A stretch of 64,000 nt of DNA from Henricia sp. BOLD:AAB3569 (GCA_037783545.1 JBBELK010000001.1:558001-622000), one strand, 5' to 3'; numbered from the stretch's first letter, positions 35,701 to 45,294 are shown. Notes: a model not told the origin generated them from the sequence alone. Translations and numbers: made by a program.

Positions 35701-38700
35701 CCTCCTTTTTGGGATTAATTTTAGGTGTGTTCAGTTAGCTTCCACAGGTTGGTATGATTTTATCCTTGTTCCCATAGTAACCCTGCTTGATCTTACCTTG
35801 CACAATCATCACCAGAGGTCAATTTCCTGGCGCTGCTTAAGCGCTAGCTAAAAACGTGTGATTACTGTAGCAGAACAGTTGTGCTAACTTTAAAGCTATT
35901 TCAAGGCCGCGGCGTGCTTAAGCATACGCCTGCTTGGAAACAGGCATTGTTGCGTCACTAGTGTTTAGCAAATTTGCCTCTGAAGCTAGCAAACGTTTGG
36001 CAGTGCTTAAGGTTACAGTCTCCATGAAATATCCTGAGCCTCCGTTAGCACAAAATCGGCTGCTAAACAGCTCCATGAAATTGGCCCCAGGTCAGGGCTG
36101 ATTTATTACGCATCGAATATCAAATATTGGATCCATAATAAAACAATTTTCGAAAAGTAAATTTTTTGAAAATGCACAGGCCTAGTCTGTCTGATGAAGG
36201 CTTACGTCCTTCATCATGAGAGCTGACTGAACCCTTGACGACACAGCGTCGACCCGTGATGCCATCCGCAGTAAGTTTAGTCCTTCATTCTTCTTTCGGA
36301 TTGCATTCTCCGCATATATCCTGGCTCCCTCGATATTTTTCTGTTCAATAGCCTTTAACAAGAGGAAAGTAGAGAAATATTACAAGTTTCAATGGTGATT
36401 ATAGGCACCATACCCAAAATTATGTTCATTACTTTGACTAGTTGCGCACTCATGCAATGCCGAGAGAAATTGGGTTTGTAGGAAAAACCTGAGGGGTATA
36501 CCACTGTGCCTTATAGCTCAGCTGGTAGAGTACCTGCCTGGTGTGTCAGAGGTCTTGGGAAAAACCCGAGGGAGTATACCACTGTGCCTTATAGCTCAAT
36601 TGGTAGAGCATCTGTCTGGTGTGTCAGAGGTCTTAGGAAAAACCTGAGGAAGTATACCCCTGTGCCTCATAGCTCAGCTGGTAGAGCATCTGCCCGGTAT
36701 GTCAGAGGTCTTGGGAAAAACTTGAGGGAGTATACCACTGTGCCTTATAGCTCAATTGGTAGAGCATCTGTCTGGTGTGTCAGAGGTCTTGGGGAAAACC
36801 CGAGGAGTATACCACTGTGCGTCATAGCTCAGCTGGTAGAGTATCTGCCTGGTGTGTCAGAGGTCTTGGGGAAAACCCGATGGAGTATATCAGCTCAGCT
36901 GGTAGAACATCTGCCCTGAAGGTCAGAGTCAGGTCTCAGGTTTACACTGCAGTATAATTTTTCTCTCATCCCAACTTTTGTTGTTTTATTTAAAAACTGA
37001 TTAGGCACCACAGTACACTAAGTATTACATTCGTTCCATGAAAATGGGTTTATGGAAATACAATTTACAGAAATACACAGCTCCATGCCTTTGGTATTGG
37101 AGCTGCGTATTTTGTGGGACGAATTTGGCCCCATGCACGCATTAACAAGCCTCTGCCTTTAATTAAATTCATTACAAAAAATAATAAAAACATCTATTAC
37201 ACGGGCCATTTAAAAACAAGTCTCTTTACCTTTTTGACTTTTGCATGTTGAGTTTTCTGATCTTTCTCACACTTCTTGGCTGACCTCTCCAACTGTTTTG
37301 TGGTAAACTGTAACACAAATAAAACAGACAAATTAAAATATTGATCAATTTACTAAAATTTATATTAAAAAAATCCCTCAGTAGGCTTTGATTTTTGGCC
37401 GAGTTAAAGGCCCTATGTATCATTTGCAAGATAAAACTTTTTACAGATTTGTGAAATAAGAGTGTAACATATCTAAGGAAGAATGTTGGTAAACTAGCCT
37501 GAAGAAATTATATCAATGCTTCAGAAAACCTTAAAAGTCTATATATATATATTCACTGTGAATGGTAAAGAAGTCTCGTGCACTGGACCTTTTTTTAGAA
37601 AACCACCTTCGGTTGTCAATTTCCAGCATGAAATTCCATTTTTGACGGAAATAAATTATGTGGTGTTTGTTACCATTGCTATCAACAATTTGAGTAAGGT
37701 TTTTCTTGTCAACTCATGAAAAACAAAATGGGCCTTTAAGCAGAGCTTTCAAGTTATCCATGTTTTTACATTATGTAATCATTCTGCCTGAGAAGTTATC
37801 TATTCAAAAGATAACTAAAACTGAAGATGGTTTTTAATAAATATGCGTGCACTAGGCCTAGCGTGCATGTTTATTTTTTCACAAATGCCCTTAAATGATA
37901 TTAAAGGGAAGGATTTCTGCACTTCTGTACATAAGGCCTATATTTTACCTTCAGTTGAAAAAGCACGTCTGTCCCAGCCACACGACACGTTTTAGTAATA
38001 GTAAGGAATAGAGAAAAAACAAAAAGACAATGTTTTAGCAAAAAAAACATTATCAATCACTTAAGGCTTTAAAGGCACAGGTTCGTCATTCGGTGGCCGC
38101 GACTAACTCGACCGTTTACCATTATCAACTCGACTCGAACCAACTCGACTGCTGTGTGTACTCAGTGCACAATGGTCGAGTTGGTATACCGGTATAGTTG
38201 AATTGGCACAATGGTCGAGTAGGTTCAACGGCGAGTTTAATAAATGACACGCACTACTTGTTTACTCGAGTTCATGAATTTGACGCATAAGGAATGTGCA
38301 AAGCAGATCTTCCCAAGGTTTTGATCGACCGTGTACGTTTATACGTAGCCTTTAGTCAAGGCGTGCGTGGCACTCCGGATGCTTAATCAACACGAAAAAA
38401 GACCAGTGTGTGGCTTTGCCACTCGCTTGGGTCTTTTTTCGTGTTGCCAGCATCCGGGGTGCCACACGCGCCTTGACTAAAGGCTATGTATAAACGTACA
38501 CCATATCTACATGTACAGTACGCACACGCACATGTGCGTACTGTACAGCCTTACTGCACTGTAGAACCTTGTAGGAATATTGTAAAATTGTTCAAGACGC
38601 CGTAGATCAGATCATGGCCAAATTGACGATTTCGTAATTAGCTTTACCGTTATGTTATGAAACACTAAACTTGTATGTATCTTTTCCAAAATCACATGAA

Positions 38701-39837
38701 CATGATGAACATGATGAACATGATGAACATGATGAACGAAGGGAGGAAGATTAGCCCGAGTGCTGCTGCCGTCTGAAGGTTTTACGGCCAGCCAGAGGTG
38801 AGAGGCATTCGGGCGGTAGTACTATTTACCGGAAAACACCGGAAAACACCAGAAAACACCGGAAAACACACTAAATACGGGAAAACATAGTAAATACCGG
38901 AAAACAGTATTTTTATGGTGTTTTCTGTAGGTTGTGGGGTGGTGTTTAAAGTGCTTTCGGGTGTTTTCCCGTATTTAGTGTGTTTTTCGGTATTTAGTGT
39001 TTTCCGGTGTTTTCCGGTATTTAGTGTGTTTTCCGGTATTTAGTGTTTTCCGGTGTTTTCCGGTATTTAGTGTGTTTTCCGGTATTTAGTATGTTTTCCG
39101 GTGTTTTCCGGTATTTAGTATGTTTTCCGGTCTTTTCCGGTATATAGTATCACCCCATTCAGGCTAGAACGAACATAGCCCCGCGAGCAGTGCTTCGGGA
39201 AAACCCTCAGCCCTGTCGTCTAATGTACAAATCTGTGGCAAACTCCTGCAAATGAAAGTTGTCCCATGGCTCTGATATTTGCTCAATACATGTAGGTGCA
39301 CTCACCCCAGTTTGCAAATATTCCGAAGAGTACGCATCGATCCAATGTCTAGTTTCGGTGAAATCGTGGGGAAAGTTTGAGACCCTCCTTGCGATGAAAT
39401 ACCGACTTTCGCCATGCGCGAGAGCGGAGAGGTCAACACAATCTAGACTGGTTCGCTGTCCTCATATTTACTTTCCTTCATCTTACGACGAAGGGAAGTA
39501 AATTGAGGATGTGGAACCAGTCTAGTGTTGATCTCTCCGCTCTCGTGCATTTTATTTTTGGTGAAAGTCGGTATTTCATCGCACGGGGTCTCAAACTTTC
39601 CCCACGATTTCACCGAAACTAGACATCGGATCGATGCGTACTCTTCGGAATATTTGCAAACTGGGGTGAGTGCACCTATTGAGCAAATATCAGAGCCATG
39701 GGACAAATTTCATTTGCGTGAGTTTGCCACAGATTTGGAGTACATTAGATAGACGACAGGGCTGAGGGTTTTCCCGAAGCACTGCTCGCGGGGCTAGAAC
39801 GAACACCACTGACTGACTCACCTTCAATTTTTGGCAT
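32578..39837 (-). CDS. CHMP1: CHMP1 (ESCRT-III subunit), seven coding exons
   Basis: Joining seven exons gives a closed 203-residue protein; human CHMP1A and CHMP1B are 196 and 199. Exons in transcript order: 39822-39837, 37949-37968, 37230-37307, 36206-36352, 35023-35091, 34447-34506, 32578-32799. Each acceptor is AG and each donor GT, except intron 6, which is a GC donor (CAG|GCAAGT). The product has the CHMP1 basic helical region ([14 protein letters not shown], residues 12-25), [51 protein letters not shown] and TTLTTP. It ends in a MIT-interacting motif, E191xxL194xxRL198xxL201. It polymerises in ESCRT-III during endosomal sorting and cytokinesis and binds Vps4-type AAA ATPases through the C-terminal motif; that role is family knowledge. 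FQLKFT and AKVKK look closer to CHMP1A. Introns carry many mobile repeats. Confidence 0.95.
33087..33528. mobile_element. TIR element in CHMP1 intron 6, 442 bp, with CTATG duplication
   Basis: ACTCCGTTCTCATTAGAGAA then ATCGCTTCGTT at the left, and the inverse at the right, make TIRs of about 40 bp. CTATG occurs just outside both ends (33082-33086 and 33529-33533), fitting a 5-bp target duplication. The body is rich in CTTCGTCGAACGAAG-like palindromic words. No coding capacity. Confidence 0.85.
33860..34205. repeat. CAAGTC-rich simple repeat in two blocks (intron 6)
   Basis: Runs of AAGTCAAGTCAAGTCATGTC occur at 33870-33955 and again at 34145-34205, flanking about 190 bp of unrelated DNA. The first block is preceded by GAGAGTCAAGTC and the second ends in CCCGAGTCTCGGTCA. 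Confidence 0.7.
34215..34365. mobile_element. Foldback MITE, family 3 copy c (5'-truncated), intron 6
   Basis: AAAATGGGTTAGCAGTAAAA pairs with TGTTGACCCATTTTTATAAA. The right end is AACAGCTTTATGAAATTGGC followed by CC. It is the same family as 25147-25345 but lacks the outer left arm. Confidence 0.7.
34447..34506 (-). CDS. CHMP1: CHMP1 coding exon 6 with GC donor
   Basis: 20 codons, [20 protein letters not shown]. Acceptor CAACAG. The donor is CAG|GCAAGT, the classical non-canonical GC-AG form; no GT alternative keeps the frame. Confidence 0.93.
35023..35091 (-). CDS. CHMP1: CHMP1 coding exon 5
   Basis: 23 codons, [13 protein letters not shown] to SMDLQK. Acceptor GCTTCAG, donor GTAAGT. Confidence 0.94.
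35092..35812. other. CHMP1 intron 4, left part, nothing recognised
   Basis: No exon-like conserved frame, tandem repeat or clear inverted repeat in this part of the intron. Confidence 0.5.
35813..36092. mobile_element. Foldback MITE, family 3 copy d, intron 4
   Basis: GGTCAATTTCCTGGCGCTGC at the left and GCTCCATGAAATTGGCCCC at the right are inverse ends. The inside has TTAAGCGCTAGC and GCTTAAGCATACG words. It is diverged from the other copies. Confidence 0.65.
36206..36352 (-). CDS. CHMP1: CHMP1 coding exon 4
   Basis: 49 codons covering [20 protein letters not shown] and RMASRVDAV up to ALMMKD. Acceptor TTAAAG, donor GTAAGC. Confidence 0.95.
36490..36945 (+). repeat. Six tandem tRNA-head repeats (about 78 bp), CHMP1 intron 3
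   Basis: TAGCTCAGCTGGTAGAGCAT or a close variant starts at 36514, 36592, 36670, 36748, 36825 and (as CAGCTC) 36891. Spacing is 78, 78, 78, 77 and 66 bp. This is the D-arm and A-box of a tRNA-like sequence, followed by TCTGCCTGGTGTGTCAGAGG and a GGGAAAAACC spacer in place of a normal T-arm. Only the last copy keeps a TCAGGTTTACACT-like remnant of a B-box. None can fold as a full tRNA. Confidence 0.85.
37230..37307 (-). CDS. CHMP1: CHMP1 coding exon 3
   Basis: 26 codons, [17 protein letters not shown]... ending AKVKK. Phase 0 at both ends. Acceptor TGTTACAG, donor GTAAAGAG. Confidence 0.95.
37949..37968 (-). CDS. CHMP1: CHMP1 coding exon 2 (20-nt microexon)
   Basis: It encodes (D)VLFQLK. The acceptor is GGGACAG after a pyrimidine-rich tract with a TACTAAAAC branch-like site, and the donor is GTAAAA. 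It is only 20 nt, so automatic gene finders could easily miss it. Confidence 0.85.
38095..38245. mobile_element. Short TCAACTCGACCG-type palindromic repeat, intron 1
   Basis: CTAACTCGACCGTTTACC, CAACTCGACTCG and CAACTCGACTGC on the left face CAATGGTCGAGTTGGTAT and CAATGGTCGAGTAGG on the right. The same words form the ends of the 55.1-58.15 kb complex. Confidence 0.7.
38331..38502. mobile_element. Foldback element, 172 bp, intron 1
   Basis: GTGTACGTTTATACGTAGCC then TTTAGTCAAGGCGTGCGTGG on the left pairs with the matching inverse on the right. CACGAAAAAAGACC and GGTCTTTTTTCGTG form the inner stem. The arms are over 70 bp. Confidence 0.9.
38694..38740. repeat. 9-bp minisatellite CATGATGAA
   Basis: About five tandem copies of ATGAACATG-phase units. 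Confidence 0.9.
38825..39150. repeat. Inverted minisatellite of CCGGAAAACACC / GGTGTTTTCCGG units
   Basis: The left block has CCGGAAAACA units with AAATAC spacers. The right block is a longer run of the inverse (GTATTTAGTGTGTTTTCCGG and GTGTTTTCCGGTATTTAGT). Between them is a spacer with TAGGTTGTGGGGTGGTG. The two blocks can pair over their length. Confidence 0.9.
39178..39794. mobile_element. Large palindrome, about 617 bp, next to CHMP1 exon 1
   Basis: Arms of about 300 bp run from GCCCCGCGAGCAGTGCTTCG to the inverse at 39794, centred near 39485 (TCATCTTACGACGAAGGGA). Inner landmarks ATTTCACCGAAACTAGACAT, TCGATGCGTACTCTTCGGAA and TTTGCAAACTGGGGTGAGTG all have inverse partners. CTAGAACGAACA flanks both ends (39164-39175 and 39794-39805), looking like a target duplication of about 12 bp. 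Frames on both strands are mirror images and not genes. Confidence 0.93.
39822..39837 (-). CDS. CHMP1: CHMP1 coding exon 1 (16 nt)
   Basis: Reads ATGCCAAAAATTGAAG, encoding MPKIE plus the first base of an Asp codon, followed by donor GTGAGT (39816-39821). It is the only short ATG exon upstream that joins in phase to exon 2, giving MPKIEDVLFQLK; vertebrate CHMP1A starts MDDTLFQLK. The 5' UTR was not located. Confidence 0.8.
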
Positions 39838-40527
39838 TTTGTACACTTTTTGTAGGGCCTACACGATTCACCGAAACTTAGTTACAGCACCTTTGCCGGT
39901 ACAAATAACGCATATAAACATGTAACAACGATTGCCTCGGAAAATAAGCAACAAATGGTGAGTGAATCACGTATGTCATCAACAGTCAATGTCATGGGAT
40001 AAAAATAAGTTACTGTAGTGTTGATGTGCAATGATTCTTGTATGGCGCCCTCTCTTGGTGATTGTTGGTTAACGTCGATGCAGGGTACGGTTTGTGATTC
40101 ACACAAAATCTTCATGCACCAACACTACATAAATCCACGAAAATCAACCCTCAAATCGTCCATCCAGAAGTAGGTGAACAATTGTAATGTTTTCGGTTAA
40201 TCTAAGAACACATTGGTGGTACGTTGACTGGATGAAGTTGTAGGGCATGGCCAAGACAAGTGTACATTTTGAGAGTACTACGGCTAGGAAGGTATTGTAG
40301 GGAGTCCGTACATACTACATGTACATGTATGTAGAACGTGTAGAGATTTTGATTTTAACAAACATAAAAGTTGTCATTCTAAAAGATAATTTTAGGGTGA
40401 TATAATTTGAAGTTTCCCTGTATGAGATGCACAACAAGTTGGTGTGATGTTTTCCCCTGGGATGCTTTGCTAACTATATGATACTGATACTGAAACAATT
40501 GCAATTTCCTGTGAGGAAATGGGAGGT
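39838..40527. other. Region upstream of CHMP1, no gene found
   Basis: It should contain the CHMP1 promoter and 5' UTR, but I cannot place a start site. There is no CpG-rich block and no convincing TATA box. Confidence 0.4.
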
Positions 40528-40597
40528 AGGGGGGGGGGGGGGGGGGGGGGAGGAGGGGGGGGGGGGGGGGAGGGGGGGTGGGGGGGGGGGGGGGGGA
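40528..40597. repeat. Poly-G tract of about 70 bp
   Basis: Almost uninterrupted G with a few A and one T, in runs of about 5 to over 15. It can form G-quadruplexes. The matching poly-proline frame on the minus strand is an artefact of the tract. Length may be unreliable in any assembly. Confidence 0.9.
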
Positions 40598-40994
40598 ACA
40601 ATTGATAGGTGCATTAAGTAGGCCTATAGGCTTTTTAACCATATCATATCAGTAAAAACAATCCTATACTTTCAGTATTTGGAAGTAGGCCAAGTCAGTG
40701 GTTTGGGTTACCATGGTTTAACACTTACTTTTATTTTAGAAGGCTTAAGTAAAAGTGATTTTCTGATGTTTACATTGGGACTCTATGAATCACTTTTAGC
40801 GGATAACGTTTTATTGTCCGTGGCGAAATGTTGACCATCTCTGCAAAATAAAAATGGCGTCCGTTCTCCAAACTGAAATTTCATCTTACAGTCAAAATTA
40901 AACATTGAAAAAGTCCCTGGAATCTCCAGAATGTAGTGCTGTGGTCCATTTTCCCATGATTCTTCTAATGCTAACCAGGAAAAAAACTACTCCA

Positions 40995-41244
40995 ACGGAG
41001 TTTTTCTTACATTTTCCCAGCAAACTGGATCGAAGAAAGAGATTTTACAGATGAACAAACATGTCGAATCACGGTCAAGATAGCCCGCCCTCTTGTGGTC
41101 GCCTCATTTATGTACTGCAGTGACGTCATACAATGAGGTGACCACAAGATGGCGGGCTATCTTGACTGTGATTCGACATGTTCGTTTATCTGTAAAATCT
41201 CTCTTCGATCTAGTTTGCTGGGAAAGTGTAAAGAAAAACTACGT
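40995..41244. repeat. Palindrome with CAAGATGGCGGGC arms
   Basis: Arms of about 120 bp centred near 41120: CATTTTCCCAGCAAACTGGA, GATGAACAAACATGTCGAAT and CAAGATAGCCCGCC on the left have inverse partners on the right. TGACGTCA lies at the centre. Confidence 0.85.
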
Positions 41245-41273
41245 TGTAGTAGGGTATATTCGACCACGAGGGG

Positions 41274-41675
41274 AATGCATAGTTCCGACCTGTCAATCAA
41301 CCGAACCCGCCGACCAATCACAACAGAGCTAGCAGATTTCACCCACATAGGTCAAAGTGCACTGTACGCTCACAACAACATGATCACGCGATATGTTCTG
41401 CCGGCCCCATACAATTTGTACAGTGTTGTATGCGGCGATCCGGGTGAATTTTTGGTTTCAAGGCTGTTCAAAGGTACAAAAGTATATTTCGTTATGATAT
41501 GATATCCCTGTATTACTAGCCCTTTACTCAGTGTGTTCTAAGATAACTGTTGACCCTGAAACATGAATACCTTTGAGTTTTCTTCAATGAATCTGTGCTT
41601 TCCGTTGAAAGTCCCATTGCTTTGTGCGTTGTGTGTCGCCATTTTTGACGATAGCGTGTGAGCCATAGCAACAAT
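41274..41675. repeat. 400-bp repeat, copy 1 (inverse of 52683-53097)
   Basis: Shares with the copy at 52.7-53.1 kb, in reverse orientation, CCTGTCAATCAACCGAACCC, CATGATCACGCGATATGTTC, GGTGAATTTTTGGTTTCAAG and GATAGCGTGTGAGCCATAGC. Differences are few. A CCAATCA box is present. I see no protein in it. Confidence 0.9.
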
Positions 41676-42266
41676 GTCCAAGGGGCCGGGGCGGGGTTAA
41701 CTGGGCAAAATCAAAACTATGCATTCGACCAGCCTTAATTAAAGATGTAGGCCTACTCGATATCAAACAACTATGCTAAAATCGTAATTAACCTACAAGC
41801 TGTCTTGTTTAAGTAGGCCTACGCCATCAGTGGCGATTTGGGTACTAACTCAATAGCTCAAACAATAAAAATAAAATGAGTTTGAAACATGAAATGAAGA
41901 AGCGTTGTGTTTTAAAGGAGCATGACCAGAGTTTCCTGGAAAATAGTTTTCGATGTAACTTACCAATATTATCAAGTAACTCCCATACACACCTCCCATG
42001 TCCCCTCACAATATAACGTTATCCGCTAAAAGTAATTCATAAAGTCCCAATTTATCAGAAAATCACTTTCCTTCTAAAAGACGTAGGTTACCACCGATGA
42101 ATGATGACTCGCAATACTTGGGGTTGCAGGTTCAAATCCCGGCTGGGGTACCTGTGCCCTTGAGCAAGGCACTTAAACACACTTGCTCCATCCTTCAGAA
42201 GGAATGGAAAGTCGTTAGTCCAATGTGTTAGGTAACGTCGCACTTTAAAAATGTCTCTGGCTGTTT

Positions 42267-42390
42267 AAAGGCAGAGGCTCGTCAAAGTGTGCGTGAGGCC
42301 AAATTCGTGCCACGAAATATGCAGCTCCATGCCTTTGCTATGAAGCTGCGTATTTCGTGGCACGAATTTGGCCTCACGCGCATTCACGAG
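42267..42390. mobile_element. Foldback element inserted in the SINE body
   Basis: GCGTGAGGCCAAATTCGTGC and CACGAAATATGCAGCTCCAT pair with ATGAAGCTGCGTATTTCGTG and GCACGAATTTGGCCTCACGC around GCCTTTGCT. TGTCTCTGGCnGTTT flanks both sides (42252-42266 and 42391-42405). Half copies are at 37050-37145 and 51680-51722. Confidence 0.88.
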
Positions 42391-42470
42391 TGTCTCTGGC
42401 CGTTTCTAATCCATCGTTTCCTCACGCTTGCGAGCAACAGTGCTAGCGACTTGGAAAAAAATTCACAATT

Positions 42471-43500
42471 TATATTTTGAGTTAAAACCACTTTCATACA
42501 ACAGATGCAACAAATTTCAAAAATACTTTTGTTGCAAAAAATCATAAAGCGGCTGCTGTTTTATGCTTGTTAAAATGCGTCCAATTTACGTGCGGAATCG
42601 TCAATGGAAATGAATAGACAGCAACATCACAAATTGTGATGTGATGCAAAGCGCCCTCTTTAACACGAAGCCCGTTTTTTTTTCTTGGTTACTCTTAAAT
42701 TCAAGCGTAGCGTTATTATCATGTCCTTCAAGAGCAGACTGTAACAGGGCGCCATCAACTGACATTAAACAGCGGTGCCAAGTACAGCATTAGGGCGTTA
42801 TAGGCACGGGCTTTGTTAATGTTATGTCCATGGTCATGTCCGTATTAGTGTCTCAAATCAAGACTAGGTAGTTGATGGCGCACTCCAAATGCCGATTTTT
42901 GTGATATTTTGGGGCGGAAAACAAGGAAAATCTCACCACAGCACAGGTGGATTTGCTTGATACATGTATATGGCACAAATATAGAAAATTAGCCCCAATG
43001 GACCTGCATCAAAAAGAAATCAGCCTGACAGATTAAATGACAGAAACAAAAGGCGGCATGATTTACAGTGCAATTTCACGTAACGGTCCATCGAGCTTGC
43101 GAACTTCGGTTACAGATTTGACCAATAATGGTGTCACGACTGCGCGGCTGATGACATCATACATGTATTTCCAAGTCGCTAACAGTGCAATGAACAGATG
43201 AATGGAAGATCTGTTTTTAAGTGATTCTGGGAACAAAAAAAAACCCCAAAATTATAAATATATAATCTGAAGATGTTTTAAACGGCTCTGCCAAATTTGT
43301 CAAATGATCTACGTTTTCCAAAAACGTGAAAATTCACGACGAGGAGTTTTAAAGTGACTATTTGTGACTGATTCTAACTTTGTCTCTTCGTTCTCAGTTG
43401 GTCCCAAACGTACTTTTGCACTCTGTGGCTCGCGTCATAATGGTTGTGCGTGACCAGACTAGTGCACATGCACAGTGTAACCATACCGGTAAGGTATATC
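42471..43500. other. Intergenic, upstream of the zinc-finger cluster
   Basis: No supported gene or repeat. Short frames lack any family resemblance. Confidence 0.5.
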
Positions 43501-43509
43501 ACAAATAGT

Positions 43510-44334
43510 GTTTCACCAAGCTGGACATCTTCGACAGCCCCTGCAGTCTTCTACTCAGTGGTATACCTACTTGAAGAGGTAAACAAGCAATGAGTCAAGA
43601 AATGAGTCAAGAAATCCCTCAGCAGTGTCAACAGAAGATTTAAGATATCATTGTTGGAATTGGTCCAACCAGAGAGTTGGACTGATCAAGAAAATTGAAG
43701 ACGCATGAGAACCCATACTAGTGAGCGGCGGTACATGTATGTATGCAGCCACTGTGATAATACATTCATACAGAGTGGTGGCTTGAAGACACATGAGAAC
43801 CCATACTGGTGAGCGGCCGTATGAATGTAGCCACTGTGATAAGACAATCATACTGAGTGGTGACTTAAAGAAGCACATAAAAACCCCATACTGGTCAGCG
43901 GCCATATTGATGCAGCCACTGTGGTGAGACATTTACACCGGGTGGTCATTTGAAGGTACATGTACACGTGAGGATCCATTCTGGTGAGCGACCATATGTA
44001 CATGTATGAAGCAAATGTTTTAAGGCATTCTCTGAGAGTGGTCACTTGAAGACACACATATGAGAACCCATGCTGGTGAGCGGCCACATTGTCATACATG
44101 CAGCCACTGTGGTGAAACATTAACACATAAAACATGTAGTAACTTAAAGGCAACATAAGAACTCATGCTGTTACATTTGTAAGCAGCTATATACTTGCAG
44201 CGATTGCAGTGACACATTCACATGGAGTAGTAATTTGAAGACACACATGAGAATCCATACTAGTGAACAGCCATACATGTATGTGTGCAGCCACTGTGGT
44301 AAGTCATTTTCCGTGAATAGCAGCTTGAAGAGAC
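43510..44334 (+). pseudogene. Decayed 5' part of C2H2 zinc-finger copy 1
   Basis: GTCTTCTACTCAGTGGTATA and CTACTTGAAGAGG match the leader of copies 2 to 4. The start codon region then reads ATGAGTCAAGAAATGAGTCA and hits a stop after 17 codons. From 43698 to 44334 at least eight finger-like segments (TGCAGCCACTGTGATAA, GAACCCATACTGGTGAGCGG) are visible, but small deletions such as AAGACACATGAG for AAGACACACATGAG shift the frame repeatedly. Confidence 0.85.
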
Positions 44335-45294
44335 ATGAAAACGCATACTAGTGAGCGGCAGAATGTGTGCAGCCACTGTGATAAGACATTCATACATAGG
44401 GGTGGCTTAAAGATACATATGAGAACCCATACTGGTGAGCGGCCATATGCATGCAGCCACTGTGATAAGACATTCATTCAGAGTAGTGACTTGAAAAGAC
44501 ACATGAGAATCCATACTGGTGAGCGACCGTATGAATGTAGCCACTGTGATAAGACGTTCATACTGAGTGGCGACTTAAAGACACACATGAGAACCCATAC
44601 AGGGGAGCGGCCATATGCATGCAATTACTGTGCTGAAACATTTACTCAAAATAGTAACTTAAAGACGCACATGAGAACCCATACTGGTGAGCGGCCGTAT
44701 ACCTGCAGCCACTGTGGTGAGACATTTATACAGGGCAGTCATTTGAAGGTACACATGAGGGTCCATACTGGTGAGCGGCCATATGTATGCAGCAAATGTA
44801 GTAAGACATTCTCAGAGAGTGGTAACTTGAAGACACACATGAGAACCCATCCTAGTGAGCAGCCGTATACATGCAGCTACTGTGGTGAGACATTCGCACA
44901 GCATAGTAACTTAAAGGCACACATAAGAACTCATGCTGTTAAGCAGCCATATACTTGCAGCGCCTGCGGTGACACATTCACATGGAAGGGTAACTTGAAG
45001 ACACACATGAGAATCCATACTGGTGAACGGCCATATGTGTGCAGCCACTGTGGTCAGGCATTCACTGTGAGTGGTAGCCTGAAGAGACACATGAGAACTC
45101 ATACTGGTGAGCGGCCATATGTATGTACCAGTAGCCACTGTGGTAAGGCATTCTCCACGAGTGGTACCTATAAGACACACATGAGAATCCATACACATGA
45201 GAAGCCATATCTGTGCAGCCACTGTGGTAAGGCATTCTCCGTGAGTGGTAGCTTGAGGAGACACATGAGAACCCATACTGGTAAGCGGCCATAA
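44335..45294 (+). CDS. C2H2 zinc-finger open frame, copy 1 (11 fingers, probably a truncated copy)
   Basis: The 319-residue frame holds 11 tandem C2H2 fingers of the pattern CX2CX12HX3H joined by TGERPY-type linkers. Finger 10 has CTSSHC in place of CSHC, giving CX4C. The linkers after fingers 6 and 7 are PSEQPY and AVKQPY. The ATG at 44335 lies in a linker, in place of the usual CACATGAGAACC, so it is not the ancestral start. An extra A in CGGCCATAATGC stops the frame at 45294 where the other copies read on. DNA binding by the fingers is family knowledge. No KRAB, BTB or other effector domain is seen. It could be a 3' remnant or be expressed from a new start. Confidence 0.7.
   Translation: MKTHTSERQNVCSHCDKTFIHRGGLKIHMRTHTGERPYACSHCDKTFIQSSDLKRHMRIHTGERPYECSHCDKTFILSGDLKTHMRTHTGERPYACNYCAETFTQNSNLKTHMRTHTGERPYTCSHCGETFIQGSHLKVHMRVHTGERPYVCSKCSKTFSESGNLKTHMRTHPSEQPYTCSYCGETFAQHSNLKAHIRTHAVKQPYTCSACGDTFTWKGNLKTHMRIHTGERPYVCSHCGQAFTVSGSLKRHMRTHTGERPYVCTSSHCGKAFSTSGTYKTHMRIHTHEKPYLCSHCGKAFSVSGSLRRHMRTHTGKRP

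Larger units (their letters stand above)
40714..42085. mobile_element. 1.37-kb TIR element inserted in the SINE
   Basis: GGTTACCA flanks both ends (40706-40713 and 42086-42093), an 8-bp target duplication as in hAT or related elements. AAAGTGATTTTCTGAT and CACTTTTAGCGGATAACGTT near the left end have inverse partners near the right end. No transposase frame is seen. It carries a long palindrome and one copy of the 400-bp inverted pair. Confidence 0.8.
40688..42470 (+). mobile_element. tRNA-derived SINE split by two insertions
   Basis: The head GGCCAAGTCAGTGGTTTGGG is at 40688. The body resumes at 42104 with TGACTCGCAATACTTGGGGT, the B-box GGTTCAAATCC and GAGCAAGGCACTTAAACAC. It ends at TTTCCTCACGCTTGCGAG. 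Intact relatives are at 46203-46525 and 48834-49160. The two interruptions are 40714-42085 and 42267-42390. Confidence 0.85.

Noticed and set aside
36506..36957. Frames over the tRNA-head tandem repeat, and possible functional tRNA genes
   Set aside because: The frames mirror the 78-bp repeat (78 is a multiple of 3). None of the copies has a complete T-arm and acceptor stem.
39259..39752. Frames in both orientations with the peptide [13 protein letters not shown]
   Set aside because: They are mirror images produced by the large palindrome. No start or splice context.
40379..40642. Proline-rich frame
   Set aside because: It is the reverse strand of the poly-G tract.
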